Shown here piece after piece: positions 49,411 to 61,390 of a stretch of DNA of 64,000 nucleotides (its first letter is position 1; each line of letters opens with the position of its first letter). This DNA comes from Tamarix chinensis (taxonomy: Eukaryota > Streptophyta > Magnoliopsida > Caryophyllales > Tamaricaceae). A program made the position numbers and the translations under genes. Below the pieces are notes generated by a model. The model searched no databases, had not been told where the DNA came from, and saw only the letters and a program-made list of their open reading frames with translations. The stretch lies in contig CM060177.1 in assembly GCA_030549775.1 (NCBI GenBank), positions 28,205,014-28,269,013 on the forward strand, in the 5' to 3' direction.

Positions 49411-50888
49411 TCTCTCACTGTTTCCCTCCTCTATGCTCAATTCATTTCATTTAAAATTTTCATACTCTCTATTCCTTCACTGTAAGTTGTTGTTGTAGCT
49501 GTGATGGTAGATGTCTCTTAATGTCGTTGGTCAAAAACCCTCATTCTCCTCCTCCTCCTTTTAGTGGCTCTCAACTCAAAGTAGAAAAACAACATTCTAA
49601 ATGTTTCTTCGTCGCATTCGGCCACTCATCCTCCTCCTCTTGCTCCACTAACGTCGTTTGTGACGTTCTCTATCGCCACTGTCATCGCTTGCTCTATCAC
49701 TACTCTCATTTCTTGTTTCATTATCATTCATCTTTTTCTCTATTGCTCTTTTCGTCTCTTACTCCACTTTCGCTCTTGTATTTTGCTCAATACTCAATAT
49801 GTCCTTATTCTTTCATTATCAATATATGCATATATGGTATTTAGCATAGTCTTAAGTTTGTTCTTGTGTGTATGGTGTGGGTTCTCCCCTATTGCTTTGT
49901 TGCTATGCTGCTATGCTTTTTGGAAGGTTGGGTCTTTCGCTCTCTATTACTTTATGCCTTTGAATTATTAAAAAAAAACTATAAACATATGCATGCATGT
50001 TGGTATAATTTATTGTAGAAAAATGTTGTTGAAAAGTTAATTTTGTACTAATAAAGTGTTTCTAGAAATAATATATGCATGTTTATTTATTTCATTTTAG
50101 CAAATACTAGCATTGAGTTTCAAGCAATGTGTGCCTAATTTAAATTTATTTAATAATATCAAATATGCATGATTAATTATAAAAGATCATTGTAAATAAA
50201 TATAATTGGCTAATTTATTTAAAATATAAAACAAAGCACACTTACTTCTAGTATATTAATGTAATTGGTTAACATGTAATTTTGACAAAAAAGTAATATT
50301 AGTCATATTCCTCCAACTTATTGCTTATCAGCAAGCACAACAACACAAACAACAAAAGTAGCTAAAAAATCAAAAACTTACTCTCATAGTGAGATAATTA
50401 TAATGTAGTAAAATAAAATTAGAAAAAAAACTTATAATGTAGTCAAAAGTAAGAGAGAAAGACAAATAAATTAATTCTAATAGATTTACTCTCATAGTAT
50501 CAGAACCTTTTTATTTAATTACTTAGTTTTTTTTCTATTAATGTAGAAATGATTAATGATAGTTCGCTTAATAACAAAGTATATGTATAACAACTTATAA
50601 ATGAGCCAACAATTTACTACTAAGAATAATATTAGTAATAGTTAATTAATGTTGAGCAACCATATTAGAGGGATCCGTGTAGCAGCTAAAAAACACTTAC
50701 ATGCTTATAACTTGTATCTTGTTTGTTTTTTTTTTTCAAATTTATATAATTGGTCAAGATATGATATAATATATATATTTGGCTATGGAATTTACATAGT
50801 CTATAATTAAGAAGAATTATTTAATAACCTTGATGATAAGAGTTAGAGGTTGTTTGTTGTGCTGACTTACTACATACATACAAAAACT
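49411..50888. other. Intergenic DNA with a CT-rich patch
   Basis: From 49500 to 49960 the sequence is CT-rich and makes overlapping Ser/Leu-rich frames (49521-49844, 49660-49971) without family similarity. The rest is AT-rich. No gene is supported. Confidence 0.4.
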
Positions 50889-52270
50889 TGACACGTTCCT
50901 ACCGCAAGTGCACGGGGTCGGAGTAGTAGTCAAGGTCGATCCCACAGGGATCAGTGAATGACCACTAGGATAATAATATAACTTAGTTATGTCTAGACTA
51001 CGAGATGATATGAAATAATAAATTGTAAGCTAAAATAACCAAAATAACTATCTAAGCTAAAAGGAAAGGAAAATAGCACTCAAGTGACTCAAATAAATAG
51101 AAGAGCTAAGGTTCTGGTTCATTGTCCTTGATCCTCACATGTAATCGAATATCACGTCACAAAATCATTCAACAATCATAATCAATCATGCCAAAAATGA
51201 TAGAAAGTGTTGTGCTTTCTCAAGCCACAACCACCCTATTACATATCTATGGCCCTAACTATCTCTAGCTTAGAGTCTAATAGAATGTAATGCATTAAAG
51301 TACATAAAGTTTCCTCCTTTATTGTTGTAGAGGTAAAATTAATCATCTCTCAACCTACAATTTAATCTCCCATTGTGCTGTTGGGTCTAATAATAGATTA
51401 TCTATTGATCTCACAGGTATTTACCACACCGAAAATCAGAACCCGGTCATGGTTCATCAATCCGTCAAGCAATCAATAGCACAACACATAGATCATGAAT
51501 TGAATAAAAAAGGATGCAATAATTCAACACATTTGGATCGGGGGGAAATTCCCCTTCACGTTAGCACAAGATCTAGCCTATCAAATTCATAACAAGAATA
51601 TTAAAAAAACAAGAGATTCCATAGATAGAGAAAAGATCATTAGATAATACCCTCGATGTTCACAAATTCTTGCAAAAATTAAACTTCTTGCACCTCGATC
51701 TCTAATTTATAAGAGAGATCTTGATGAATTGGGGAAGAGGATAGAGAAGAGAGAAGAGACAGAGAGTGGAGGCTGCTTCAAGAAATTAGAATGAGAGTTT
51801 TTATATTACCGCCTCTCGGATCCCTAGGGTATTGATAAAGATGGGATTCCCGTGTCAACTTTGACAATGATGCGTATTTTGACCATAACATTTTCATCAT
51901 AACTCTGATTAAGCTCATTTTGGATGCGTTGGAAATATATTAAAAAGATCTACACTTTTTATGTTGAAAGATTCTCCAAATTCAGACTTTTTCTTGGTAT
52001 AGATTCCATTTCTTTCAGGCCTATATACTTTAAATATGCATTCTTCCTTTCATTTTATTCCAGAATTTACATTTTAGCTCTAAATCTCTTTCCGCTTTAA
52101 CTTTTTCTCCTTTTTTCTCCTTTATTCTCCCTTTAAGCTTATTCTTTTTTCCATCCTTCATGAATTTTTTGTTGCTTGAGACCCCACAAAATTTCACAAC
52201 ACAAAGGCAGTAACAAGAACAAAAAGGGAGAATTCCAACTAAAATTAGAGGTAAAAACTCTTATAAACCA
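50889..52270 (-). repeat. Athila/Tat-type LTR fragment (reverse)
   Basis: On the minus strand it ends GGGATCGACCTTGACTACTA...GTGCACTTGCGGTAGGAACG then TGTCA, the characteristic 3' end of Athila/Tat LTRs; the next bases AGTTTTTG are the start of the internal region before a tRNA-Asp primer site, which is missing. The start would be TGGTTTATAAGAG at 52270. It abuts the broken left LTR of the next element at 52268. Shares layout with 5026-6426. Confidence 0.55.
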
Positions 52271-52568
52271 CCTTCTCCCTCCTTCGGCCGCCGCATCCAC
52301 CACCGCACGCCGCCTCCCTTCTCACTCCACCACCCTCATTCCCCTCCCCTCTCCCTACTGTCTCCTCCCCCACACTTAACTCCCCCTTTTCTCCTCCCAT
52401 CTAACCACCACCTCCATCTTTTCCTCTCTTCTCGTCCCCCATCGCCGTCGCCGTCGCCGCCACGCGCCGGAACACCACCGACCCTAGGTGGTCTTCTACT
52501 CATCCCAAGCCTTAAACTTTATTTCCATATAATTATTATTAAGTTAACTAATATTAATACCATTATGC

Positions 52569-52607
52569 TTATTATTATTATTATTATTATTCTTTTATTA
52601 TTATTAA

Positions 52608-52638
<31 letters not shown>

Positions 52639-52656
52639 ATTACTCTTATTATTATT
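52569..52656. repeat. (ATT)n microsatellite in left LTR
   Basis: ATT-rich run with interruptions; the right LTR has a shorter version at 59293-59350. The poly-Ile frame here is an artefact. Confidence 0.85.
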
Positions 52657-53639
52657 ATCGTTTCTAATATTGTGACTTCTGATATTAGAGTTATCATTTT
52701 TACCATACTAACATCCCTTGGAACCCTAACTCCTATTATACTCAACTTTAGTTTTATTTTTATAAGTGCTAATATTAACAACCCTACTATTATTATTATT
52801 ATTATCTCTATTCTCTTACTAAGGTTATCATTATTAATACTTAACCATACCGGGTTATTGTTATTGCTATTATTATTGCTAGGGTTAATATGGTTATTAT
52901 TACTATTATTATCATAATTATTAGTATTATTATTATTATCATTATCGCCCTTAGGAATAGTTACTTGTAATATTGTGACATTATAATATTACTATTTCAA
53001 ATATAACGCCATTAATAGACTTGGCCTTAAAACGCTAGGGTTTCTATCACTAGACACTAGTGTCACTATTTTATTAATACTAACACTATTTTCCTATAGC
53101 TAGCATAAACCCTATTACTACAAGATTAGAAATAATGGGTTTAATAAAATAAGTGTAACATTAAGTATCAAAATAAATACATTTTGACTACTAATATTTA
53201 GTATACTAATTCTAAGGTAAAAAACCCTAGTTTTTGTATAATACCCTCTTTAGTAATAAAAACTCTAATCCTAAACTAGAATAAGGAATTATGGTACTTG
53301 TAAGGGAAAATAATACTTAGCATTTCCCCCCTTTTATAGGTAATCCTGACCAAAACCCTAAGGAGTTAGAGGAGCGTGCTCCAAGCCCGGCGTCGCCTTA
53401 GGTAAAGACGAAGCTAATGGCCTTGTGCTATGTGTGACGTGGATGTGTTGAATGTTGTGTATGCCATGCTATGCCATGTATTATATGATTTGTGTATAAC
53501 TTGTCTTATGTGTAGCGCAGCTTGGAGATTGAGGTATGTTGTATGTGCTTCCGTGACATGAGCATGTCAGTTATATGTATGATGTTTATGATGTAATATG
53601 TTATGGCCCACTAGGACATGCATGTTAGGATAAATGGTA

Positions 53640-54360
53640 ATATGAGTTGGGAACCATCATGGAAGTCTTGAAGTTTGTATGGTGGTATTAGGGTTTGTAT
53701 GATGGCATAAATGTTCGTATGGTGGTATTGATGATTTCATAGTGGTATTAATGGCTTATGGTGGTATTCGGGTTCGTATGGTGGTATTGTGATTTTATGG
53801 AGGTATTAATGTTGTATGGGGGTATTTGTGATTTTATGGAGGTATTAATGTTGTATGGTGGTATTTGTGATTTTATGGAGGTATTAATGTTGTATGGTGG
53901 TATTAGGGTTTGTATGGTGGTATTAGGGTTTGCACGGTGGTATTAGGGTTTGTATGGTGGCATAAATGTTCGTATGGTGGTCCTCATGATTTCATAGTGG
54001 TATTAATGGCTTATGGTGGTATTCGGGTTCGTATGGTGGTATTGTGATTTTATGGAGGTATTAATGTTGTATGGTGGTATTTGTGATTTTATAGAGGTAT
54101 TAATGTTGTATGGTGGCATTTGTGATTTTATGGAGGTATTAAAGTTGTATGGTGGTATTAGGGTTTGTATGGTGGTATTAGGGTTTGCATGGTGGTATTA
54201 GGGTTTGTATGGTGGTATTAATGTTCGTATGGTGGTATTAATGATTGTATAGTGGTATTAATGACTTATGGTGGTATTAGGGTTTGCATGGTGGTGTTAT
54301 GGGTTGTATGGTGGTATTAATGTTGGTATGGCGGTATTAGGGTTTTGCATGGAAGTTAAT
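53640..54360. repeat. GGTATT minisatellite, left LTR
   Basis: Variants of TATGGTGGTATTA(GGG/ATG)TTTG. A 39-bp unit (TTTTATGGAGGTATTAATG plus TTGTATGGTGGTATTTGTGA) is repeated three times within a larger unit of 255 bp that occurs twice (frames starting 53758 and 54013). Because 39 and 255 are multiples of three the frames stay open by chance; the encoded VLMLYGGICDFME is not a protein domain. Confidence 0.85.
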
Positions 54361-54733
54361 GATCGTATGGAATCAGGGTTTGGAGTGATTAACTCTGGGG
54401 CGTTGTGATTAAGTAGGGATGGAGTAACTAATTGTGATTGTTGAGGATAATTAAGGTTTGGGATGGCTAAGTATGGTGGTTATGGTAAAATAGGGATGAG
54501 AGTGGTTAACCACGGGTTGGTGTGGACAATTAGGGTTGGTTATGACTGCTTAGAGTTGTTTGGCGTTATCATGTGTATTATCGATTAAAGGGTAGTTATG
54601 AATGTAGAATTTTATTGGTTGCGATGTGTAAAGCATAGAGAGAATGATTTATGCGTATCCTTGGTGAAAACCTTTTGAATAAGATATGTTAAGACATTAA
54701 CTACTTACAGAGAAAGATGTTGAGCCGGACCCA

Positions 54734-55114
54734 GACATGTCCACCGGCAAATAATAGTGGCAGGGTATGTTACCCTCGTGACTGGTCCACCGGCTATAAT
54801 AGTGGCAGGGTATGTTACCCTCGTGACCGGTCCACCGGCTATAATAGTGGCAGGGCATGGCCCTCGTGACCGTTCCACCGGCTATAATAGTGGGGGATTC
54901 CGTGCTCAACAAACTAATTAGAATGATGATAAGACATGGGAAAGATACTAATATTTACAGTGGAACACCTTGTGAGTCGGGGCCAGACCGGTCCACCGGC
55001 AAATAATAGTGGCAGGGTATGTTACCCTCGTGACCGGTCCACCAGCTATAATAGTGGTAGGGCATGGCCCTCGTGACCGTTCCACCGATTATAATAGTGG
55101 GGTTCCCGCACTCA
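54734..55114 (+). repeat. Hairpin-unit arrays, left LTR
   Basis: Array 1 (54734-54898) and array 2 (54987-55114). Units are ACCGGTCCACCGGC, TATAATAGTGG, then AGGGTA-tgt-TACCCT or AGGGC-atg-GCCCT, then CGTG. The first unit has decayed to ACATGTCCACCGG and another to ACCAGC; the right LTR copies are intact. A 70-80 bp spacer with TTTACAGTGGAACACC separates the arrays. Confidence 0.85.
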
Positions 55115-55293
55115 CATGGACTGATAAGGACGAGGATGTGAACCGATTATAATTATCAAAGACTTGATGAGAAAGTTATCTGATTCGTAACTTGAATTGT
55201 TTATCTGTGTTATTGCATGTTATCTACGTAATTATGCTATGTTTGCTATGTTGTGTATCTTGGTGTGCGCCTTAGCTCGCCTTTTACCTTGCT

Positions 55294-55310
55294 CAGTACG
55301 TAGCGTACTG
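55294..55310. repeat. Conserved palindrome CAGTACGTAGCGTACTG, left LTR
   Basis: Seven-bp perfect arms, identical to the copies at 61950 and (reverse) 29895. Followed in all three by CATGGGTGCTGCTCATTCCC. Confidence 0.8.
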
Positions 55311-55824
55311 ATCATCCATTTCATGGGTGCTGCTCATTCCCACGAGCAGAGGGCCCATCTGACCTTGTGCAGGTAGGAGACCTTGTGTTCGATGCCTACG
55401 ATACCTACGAGGCATCGGGTGGGGCCGAGTGTTGAGCCCATCCTAGTTGGGGCCGAGAGCAAGTTGGTCGAACTCTTTTACGATCCTCGCTTTCATCTAT
55501 CTTAGTTTTCGTATTTGCATTATGTTGTGTTCGTATTTTGGAAGTGGAACTTCTAAGTTGTAATCTTAACGATGTTCTGACGATGGTTGATATCTCGTTT
55601 TCATGGATGCTTTATGACGACGATGCGTTTATGTTTTTAATGATTCTTATTCACGACTTCCTGGTTTAGCCTTAGCACTTAGCATCGGAACGGTGGGAGT
55701 GAACCGGTCCGGTGCCAAGTGTGGCGGTAACACTCCCAAGTTTATGGTTTTAATTCCTTCGCTTCCGCTAAAACCTTTGTCTTCAACGAAATTTTTCAGT
55801 AGCAAATTTGGGGGTGTTACAAGT

Positions 55825-55842
55825 TGGTATCAGAGCGGTTGA
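55825..55842 (+). other. Primer-binding site, initiator tRNA-Met
   Basis: TGGTATCAGAGC, three bases after the LTR end; a perfect match to the common plant iMet primer site. Confidence 0.92.
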
Positions 55843-56168
55843 TCCATTCGGACACGCTCTTTTGTTTTCATAACATGTCGTATTACAATGTTTTCAACCG
55901 ATTTCTAAGTGTTTTTCACACCGAGATAAAACTCCTCTGTTTTAAAACTTCCAAGTCCGGCTCCAGTGAGGAATCGAGGGGTAGGTTAGGAATATTCCTA
56001 AAATGAGTAGCGTAACCGTGGTGTATTTGGTTATCTCCCGGTTGTGACCTTAGTTATAGGAAAGATGAATTCTTAGTACTTTCCCTTTAAGGGGGTAGTA
56101 GCATACCCGGATTGTTGCGAAACCAATGGTCCCCTTTCTAACATTACCTCCTCCCCTTGTAGTTATCA

Positions 56169-57361
56169 ATGACAGGGAACGGTCGAGCCGCACGTTTGGA
56201 GGATGCCATCGGGGCATTCATGGAGTTCATCCAGCGCAACCACCAGCCGGAGGGCGCGGGAGAGGATTGGCTCAGGAGAGTCACCGGACACCACCCACCC
56301 ACTTACTCTGGAGAGGAGGACCCCGTGGTCCTCGAAGGATGGATCATAGACATGTACCGTACGTTTGAAGCAGTGGGTTGTCCTGCAGCTCGACAGCCCA
56401 GCATAGCTGCTTACTTCCTAAGAGGCGTGGCAGACGCTTGGTGGGTAGAACACCGAGCCCGGGTTGGTCCCCGGAGGATTAGGAAGCATTCAAGGCTACT
56501 CTTCGCACCAGATTCTATCCGGAGAGCTTGAAGAGGGATAAGTTGCGGGAGTTTATGCAGCTTACGCAAGGACCCATGACTGTGCGCCAGTACCATGCTC
56601 GCTTCACTGAGCTATTACGCTTCGCCCCTGGGATTGCTGCCAACGAGTCCACAGTGGTATTTCAATTCGAGCGAGGGTTGAACTTCGGTTTCCGTAGAAT
56701 GATGGGTGCGGTACCATTCACTGATCTGGTGACACTTTACGAGCGTGCTTGCCTCGCCGCCACCCTGGTTCAGGAGCAGACCGCTATCCTCAGAAAGAGG
56801 AAGCTTGAGGGACAAGATTCGGGGAGCCGAAACCATCCACGCACAGAGGGGCCAAGAAGACCACCGCCGAGAGACCATAGTAAGGGCCAAACACCTCGGG
56901 GAGGATTCGCATGTAGACGTTGTGGTCGTAGCCACCCAGGTCGAGATTGTGGGGGCAGGCTTATCTCATGCCCGAACTGTGGCAAATGGGGCCACAGGGC
57001 ATTCGAGTGTCGAGAACCGCCGCATGCTCCGCAGTACCAGCCTCGACAGGCACCACAGGAGGGAGATGTAGTGCCCCAACAACCGGCTTATCAACGAACA
57101 CCTATTCTAACCGATGCTCCAGGTCGAGACGCTAGGGGAATACGTCCAGGATCCAGACCCTTCCCTCAGAACGGAAGTCAGTCAGGAGGACGCTTGAATG
57201 CGATTGACAGGATAGAGGCCGACCGCCAGTTTGATGTATTTCCGGGTACGGTCACCATACCTCCCCTTCCAAAACTTATTTCTTCTAATTCGAGTGCATC
57301 TTTGTCCATTATGGGTACTTCATGGTTGCTAAGGCTAGGCCTTCACCACTTGCTGGTCTAA
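56169..57361 (+). pseudogene. gag with CCHC zinc knuckle, frameshifted and fused to 3' remnant
   Basis: Capsid/nucleocapsid gene of the giant-LTR element. Part 1 (56169-56531) starts MTGNGRAARLEDAIGAFMEF and holds HHPPTYSGEEDP and AYFLRGVADAWWVE, the gag fold. A frameshift near 56463 and a TAG at about 56479 separate it from part 2 (RYLCK-type region read as LREFMQLTQGPMTVRQYHAR, FRRMMGAVPF). Two Cys-rich motifs follow: CRRCGRSHPGRDC and a complete CCHC knuckle CPNCGKWGHRAFEC. After QFDVFPGTVTI, at about 57250, the frame leaves gag-pol: the protease active site that should follow is missing and the remaining residues come from 3' untranslated sequence. Confidence 0.85.
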
Positions 57362-57568
57362 GGATTTTTTCTTGGTAGTACTCTCTTTGGCGAATATACT
57401 CAGTTATCCTCCGATTGTGGCCTTAGTTAGGGACGGAAAGTCTTCCTAGTAAACCTTTTCCTTTAAGGGGATAGTTTATAAGTGTTAGCAATTTTTCCAT
57501 TGTATCTGCTTAGGACTTATTGGCCTTAACCCTAGGATGGTACTAGTGACTTCGGGGACGAAGTCTAT
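57250..57568 (+). other. Pol deletion junction and 3' internal remnant
   Basis: Sequence changes near 57250 from protease entry to non-coding 3' internal DNA (TATTTTTAAGGGGGTAG at its end). About 3-4 kb of protease, RT, RNase H and integrase normally lies here (family knowledge). No microhomology can be judged without an intact relative. Confidence 0.65.
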
Positions 57569-57582
57569 TTTTAAGGGGGTAG
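57569..57582 (+). other. Polypurine tract of the giant-LTR element
   Basis: TTTTAAGGGGGTAG immediately before TGATGAAATACCCC of the right LTR. Confidence 0.85.
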
Positions 57583-60359
57583 TGATGAAATACCCCAAAA
57601 ACCCTAACTTAGGAATTTTGGTAAGATAGGGATTTAGTAGGAAAAATTTAAGAGGAATAAATTAATTCACTAAATAAAGAGGAAATGAATTAAGGGAATT
57701 AAGGAGGAAATAATAAATAAATTATTTAGAAAATTTTGGACATTTTACTAATTAAAATGAAAGTAGAGGAAAATTACCCAAAATAGCCAAAATTAATCTA
57801 AGAATATAATTAAATTATTATCTAAATAATTTTTAAACATCCAAGAAAAATATATATATATATATATATTTAAATGTATAATAACCCAAAAACATTCTAA
57901 ATAAATTGTGCAAAAATCCAAAACCCTAAAGAAACCCCTTTTTCTCCCTTTTTCATTTTTCTTTATTCCCTTTTTCTTCTCTTCTTCTTCCGCCGGAATT
58001 GGGCCTCGCCCGACCCAACTCCTTCCCTCCTTCTTTCCCCTCTCACGCGGCCCAGCGCCGTTCGGACCCCTTCCCATATTCGCGACGCAGCGTTTCGCCC
58101 CTCAATTTGCTGAGACGTCGCGTCGCGCTAAGTAAAGAGATAGTCGTTGCCAGCCTTCGACGCAACGCTGCGTTTTCCTCCCACAACCCCCTATACGCCG
58201 CATTTGATTTACGGATTTTATATCTGTTGCCAAACCGGCCGGTTTCCCCCTATTTTCTTTTCTCTCCCTGGATCGCCGGTCAGCCCACGCCCGTCGTCTT
58301 CCTCCTCGCGCAGGCCTGCAACTCGCAGCCTGCCGCCGCTGACAGCCCTGCCATCCAGCCGTCCTTCCTCTTCCATTCCCGTCCCTTTCTTTCCCAAATC
58401 AACCCAGCACAATCGCCCTGCCCCTCACGCGTCCTGATTTCCTTTCCTTTTTCCTGCACACCGCCAAACAAGCCTGCCAAACCACACACCTGCGACCGGC
58501 TGCCACCACCGGACGGCGGCCTGCCGCACCTGCCCCCACGTGCCTTCCTTCTTCCCTTCGTCATTTTCCTCTCCTCAATTACCTATGAATACCCCTCCTC
58601 GAACGGCCAAGGCAAGTCCTCCCTTCTGGACCTTGCTGAAACCCTGCCTTGCCGCCGCCAGATCAGACGCCCTTTCCGCCGCCTCTAGCCACCGCCGCGA
58701 CCACCGCCATGCACCAAAACCTCCCTTGCACCACCCTCCACACAACCAAACTGTCGCTGCCCCCGTCGCTACCCCGCACGAGCCACCACAATCGTGCGAA
58801 GGTGCCACCCCGAAAAACACCACAGCCGCCTTGCGCAACCCTCTACGCCACCTCCGCCGTAATTAACCCCCGTTCCACCTCCCAAAGTGACCAGCAGGTC
58901 CTCCCCTACCTACCCATACCATCCTTACTCCCTGCTTCCTTCTCCACCGGTCTCCACCATTTTCCACCACCTTCTCCCTCCTTCGCCTCCCGCTCCGACC
59001 ACCACGCACTCTGCCGCCCTTCTCACGCCATTACCCTTCTCACGCCACTTACCCTCCCTTCCCCTCCCACTCTCTCCCTGTCTCCTCCCCCACACTTAAC
59101 TCCCATTTTTCTCCTCCCATCTAACCACCACCTCCATCTTTTCCTCTCTTCTCGTCCCCCATCGTCGCCGCCGTCGCCGCCATGCGCCGCGGCCGGACCA
59201 CCACCGACCCTAGGTGGTCTTCTACTCATCCCAAGCCTTAAACTTTATTTCCATATAATTATTATTAAGTTAACTAATATTAATACCATTATGCTTATTA
59301 TTATTATTATTCTTTTATTATTATTATTATTATTATTACTCTTAGTATTATTATCGTTTCTAATATTGTGACTTCTGATATTAAAGTTATCATTTTTACC
59401 ATACTAACATCCCTTGGAACCCTAACTCCTATTATACTCAACTTTAGTTTTATTTTTATAAGTGCTAATATTAACAACCCTACTATTATTATTATTATTA
59501 TCTCTATTCTCTTACTAAGGTTATAATTATTAATACTTAACCATACCGGGTTATTGTTATTGCTATTATTATTGCTAGGGTTAATATGGTTATTATTACT
59601 ATTATTATCATAATTATTAGTATTATTATTATTATCATTATCGCCCTTAGGAATAGTTACTTGTAATATTGTGACATTATAATATTACTATTTCAAATAT
59701 AACGCCATTAATAGACTTGACCTTAAAACGCTAGGGTTTCTATCACTAGACACAGTGTCACTATTTTATTAAACTAACACTATTTTCCTATAGCTAGCAT
59801 AAACCCTATTACTACAAGATTAGAAATAATGGGTTTAATAAAATAAGTGTAACATTAAGTATCAAAATAAATACATTTTGACTACTAATATTTAGTATAC
59901 TAATTCTAAGGTAAAAAACCTAGTTTTTGTATAATATACCCTCTTTAGTAATAAAAACTCTAATCCTAAACTAGAATAAGGAATTATGGTACTTGTAAGG
60001 GAAAATAATACTTAGCATTTCCCCCCTTTTTAAAGGTAATCCCGACCAAAACCCTAAGGAGTTAGAGGAGCGTACTCCAAGCCCGGCGTCGCCTTAGGTA
60101 AGGACGAAGCTAATGGCCTTGTGCTATGTGTGACGTGGATGTGTTGAATGGTGTGTATGCCATTCTATGCCATGTATTATATGATTTGTGTATAACTTGT
60201 CTTATGTGTAGCGCAGCTTGGAGATTGAAGTATGTTGTATGTGCTTCCGTGACATGAGCATGTCAGTTATATGTATGATGTTTATGATGTAATATGTTAT
60301 GGCCCACTAGGACATGCATGTTAGGATAAATGGTAATATGAATTGGAAACCATCATGGG

Positions 60360-61020
60360 ATTCTTGAAGTTTTTATGGTGGTATTAGGGTTTGTATGGTG
60401 GCATAAATGTTCGTATGGTGGTACTATTGATTTCATAGTGGTATTAATGGCTTATGGTGGTATTCGGGTTCGTATGGTGGTATTGTGATTTTATGGAGGT
60501 ATTAATGTTGTATGGGGGTATTTGTGATTTTATGGAGGTGTTAATGTTGTATGGTGGTATTTGTGATTTTATGGAGGTATTAATGTTGTATGGTGGTATT
60601 AGGGTTTGTATGGTGGTATTAGGGTTTGCATGGTGGTATTAGGGTTTGTATGGTGGCATAAATGTTCGTATGGTGGTCCTCATGATTTTATAGTGGTATT
60701 AATGGCTTATGGTGGTATTCGGGTTCGTATGGTGGTATTGTGATTTTATGGAGGTATTAATGTTGTATGGTGGTATTTGTGATTTTATGGAGGTATTAAT
60801 GTTGTATGGTGGTATTTGTGATTTTATGGAGGTATTAATGTTGTATGGTGGTATTAGGGTTTGTATGGTGGTATTAATGTTCGTATGGTGGTATTAATGA
60901 TTGTATAGTGGTATTAATGACTTATGGTGGTATTAGGGTTTGCATGGTGGTGTTATGGGTTGTATGGTGGTATTAATATTGGTATGGTGGTATTAGGGTT
61001 TTGCATGGGAGTTAATGATC
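60360..61020. repeat. GGTATT minisatellite, right LTR
   Basis: Same 39-bp and 255-bp periodicity as the left LTR (frames from 60454 and 60709). It therefore existed in the parent element before insertion. Confidence 0.85.
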
Positions 61021-61390
61021 GTATGGAATCAGGGTTTGGAGTGATTAACTCTGGGGCGTTGTGATTAAGTAGGGATGGAGTACCTAATTGTGACTGTTGA
61101 GGATAATTAAGGTTTGGGATGGCTAAGTATGGTGGTTATGGTAAAATAGGGATGAGAGTGGTTAACCACGGGTTGGTGTGGACAATTAGGGGATGTTATG
61201 ACTGCTTAGAGTTGTTTGGCGTTATCATGTGTATTATCGATTAAAGGGTAGTTATGAATGTAGAATTTTATTAGTTGCGATGTGTAAAGCATAGAGAGAA
61301 TGATTTATGCGTATCCTTGGTGAAAACCTTTTGAATAAGATATGTTAAGACATTAACTACTTACAGAGAAAGATGTTGAGCCGGACCTAA

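Larger units (their letters stand above)
52268..55821 (+). repeat. Left giant LTR, 5'-truncated
   Basis: Matches 58967-62477 almost throughout. Ends GGGGGTGTTACA just before the primer site. Contains (ATT)n, minisatellite, hairpin arrays and the conserved palindrome in the same order as the right LTR. There is a local difference near 52285-52360 in the CT-rich part. Confidence 0.9.

Noticed and set aside
53758..54201. Repeated Trp/Tyr-rich peptides (also at 60454-60897)
   Set aside because: Produced by a minisatellite whose periods are multiples of three; no start context or similarity.
54150..54360. Telomere-like TTAGGGTTTG words
   Set aside because: They are embedded in longer GGTATT-type units, not a run of TTTAGGG.
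54697..54912. Minus-strand frame with repeated CHYYSRWTGHEGNIP (also at 61353)
   Set aside because: Direct translation of the hairpin units; not a protein.
54697..55114. CRISPR-like array of evenly spaced repeats
   Set aside because: Plant LTR context, units contiguous without unique spacers, and no cas genes; it is a tandem hairpin array.
57999..59371. Pro/Ser-rich frames up to 240 codons in the right LTR leader
   Set aside because: CT-rich low complexity; frames overlap on several phases and are not conserved in the left or solo LTR.
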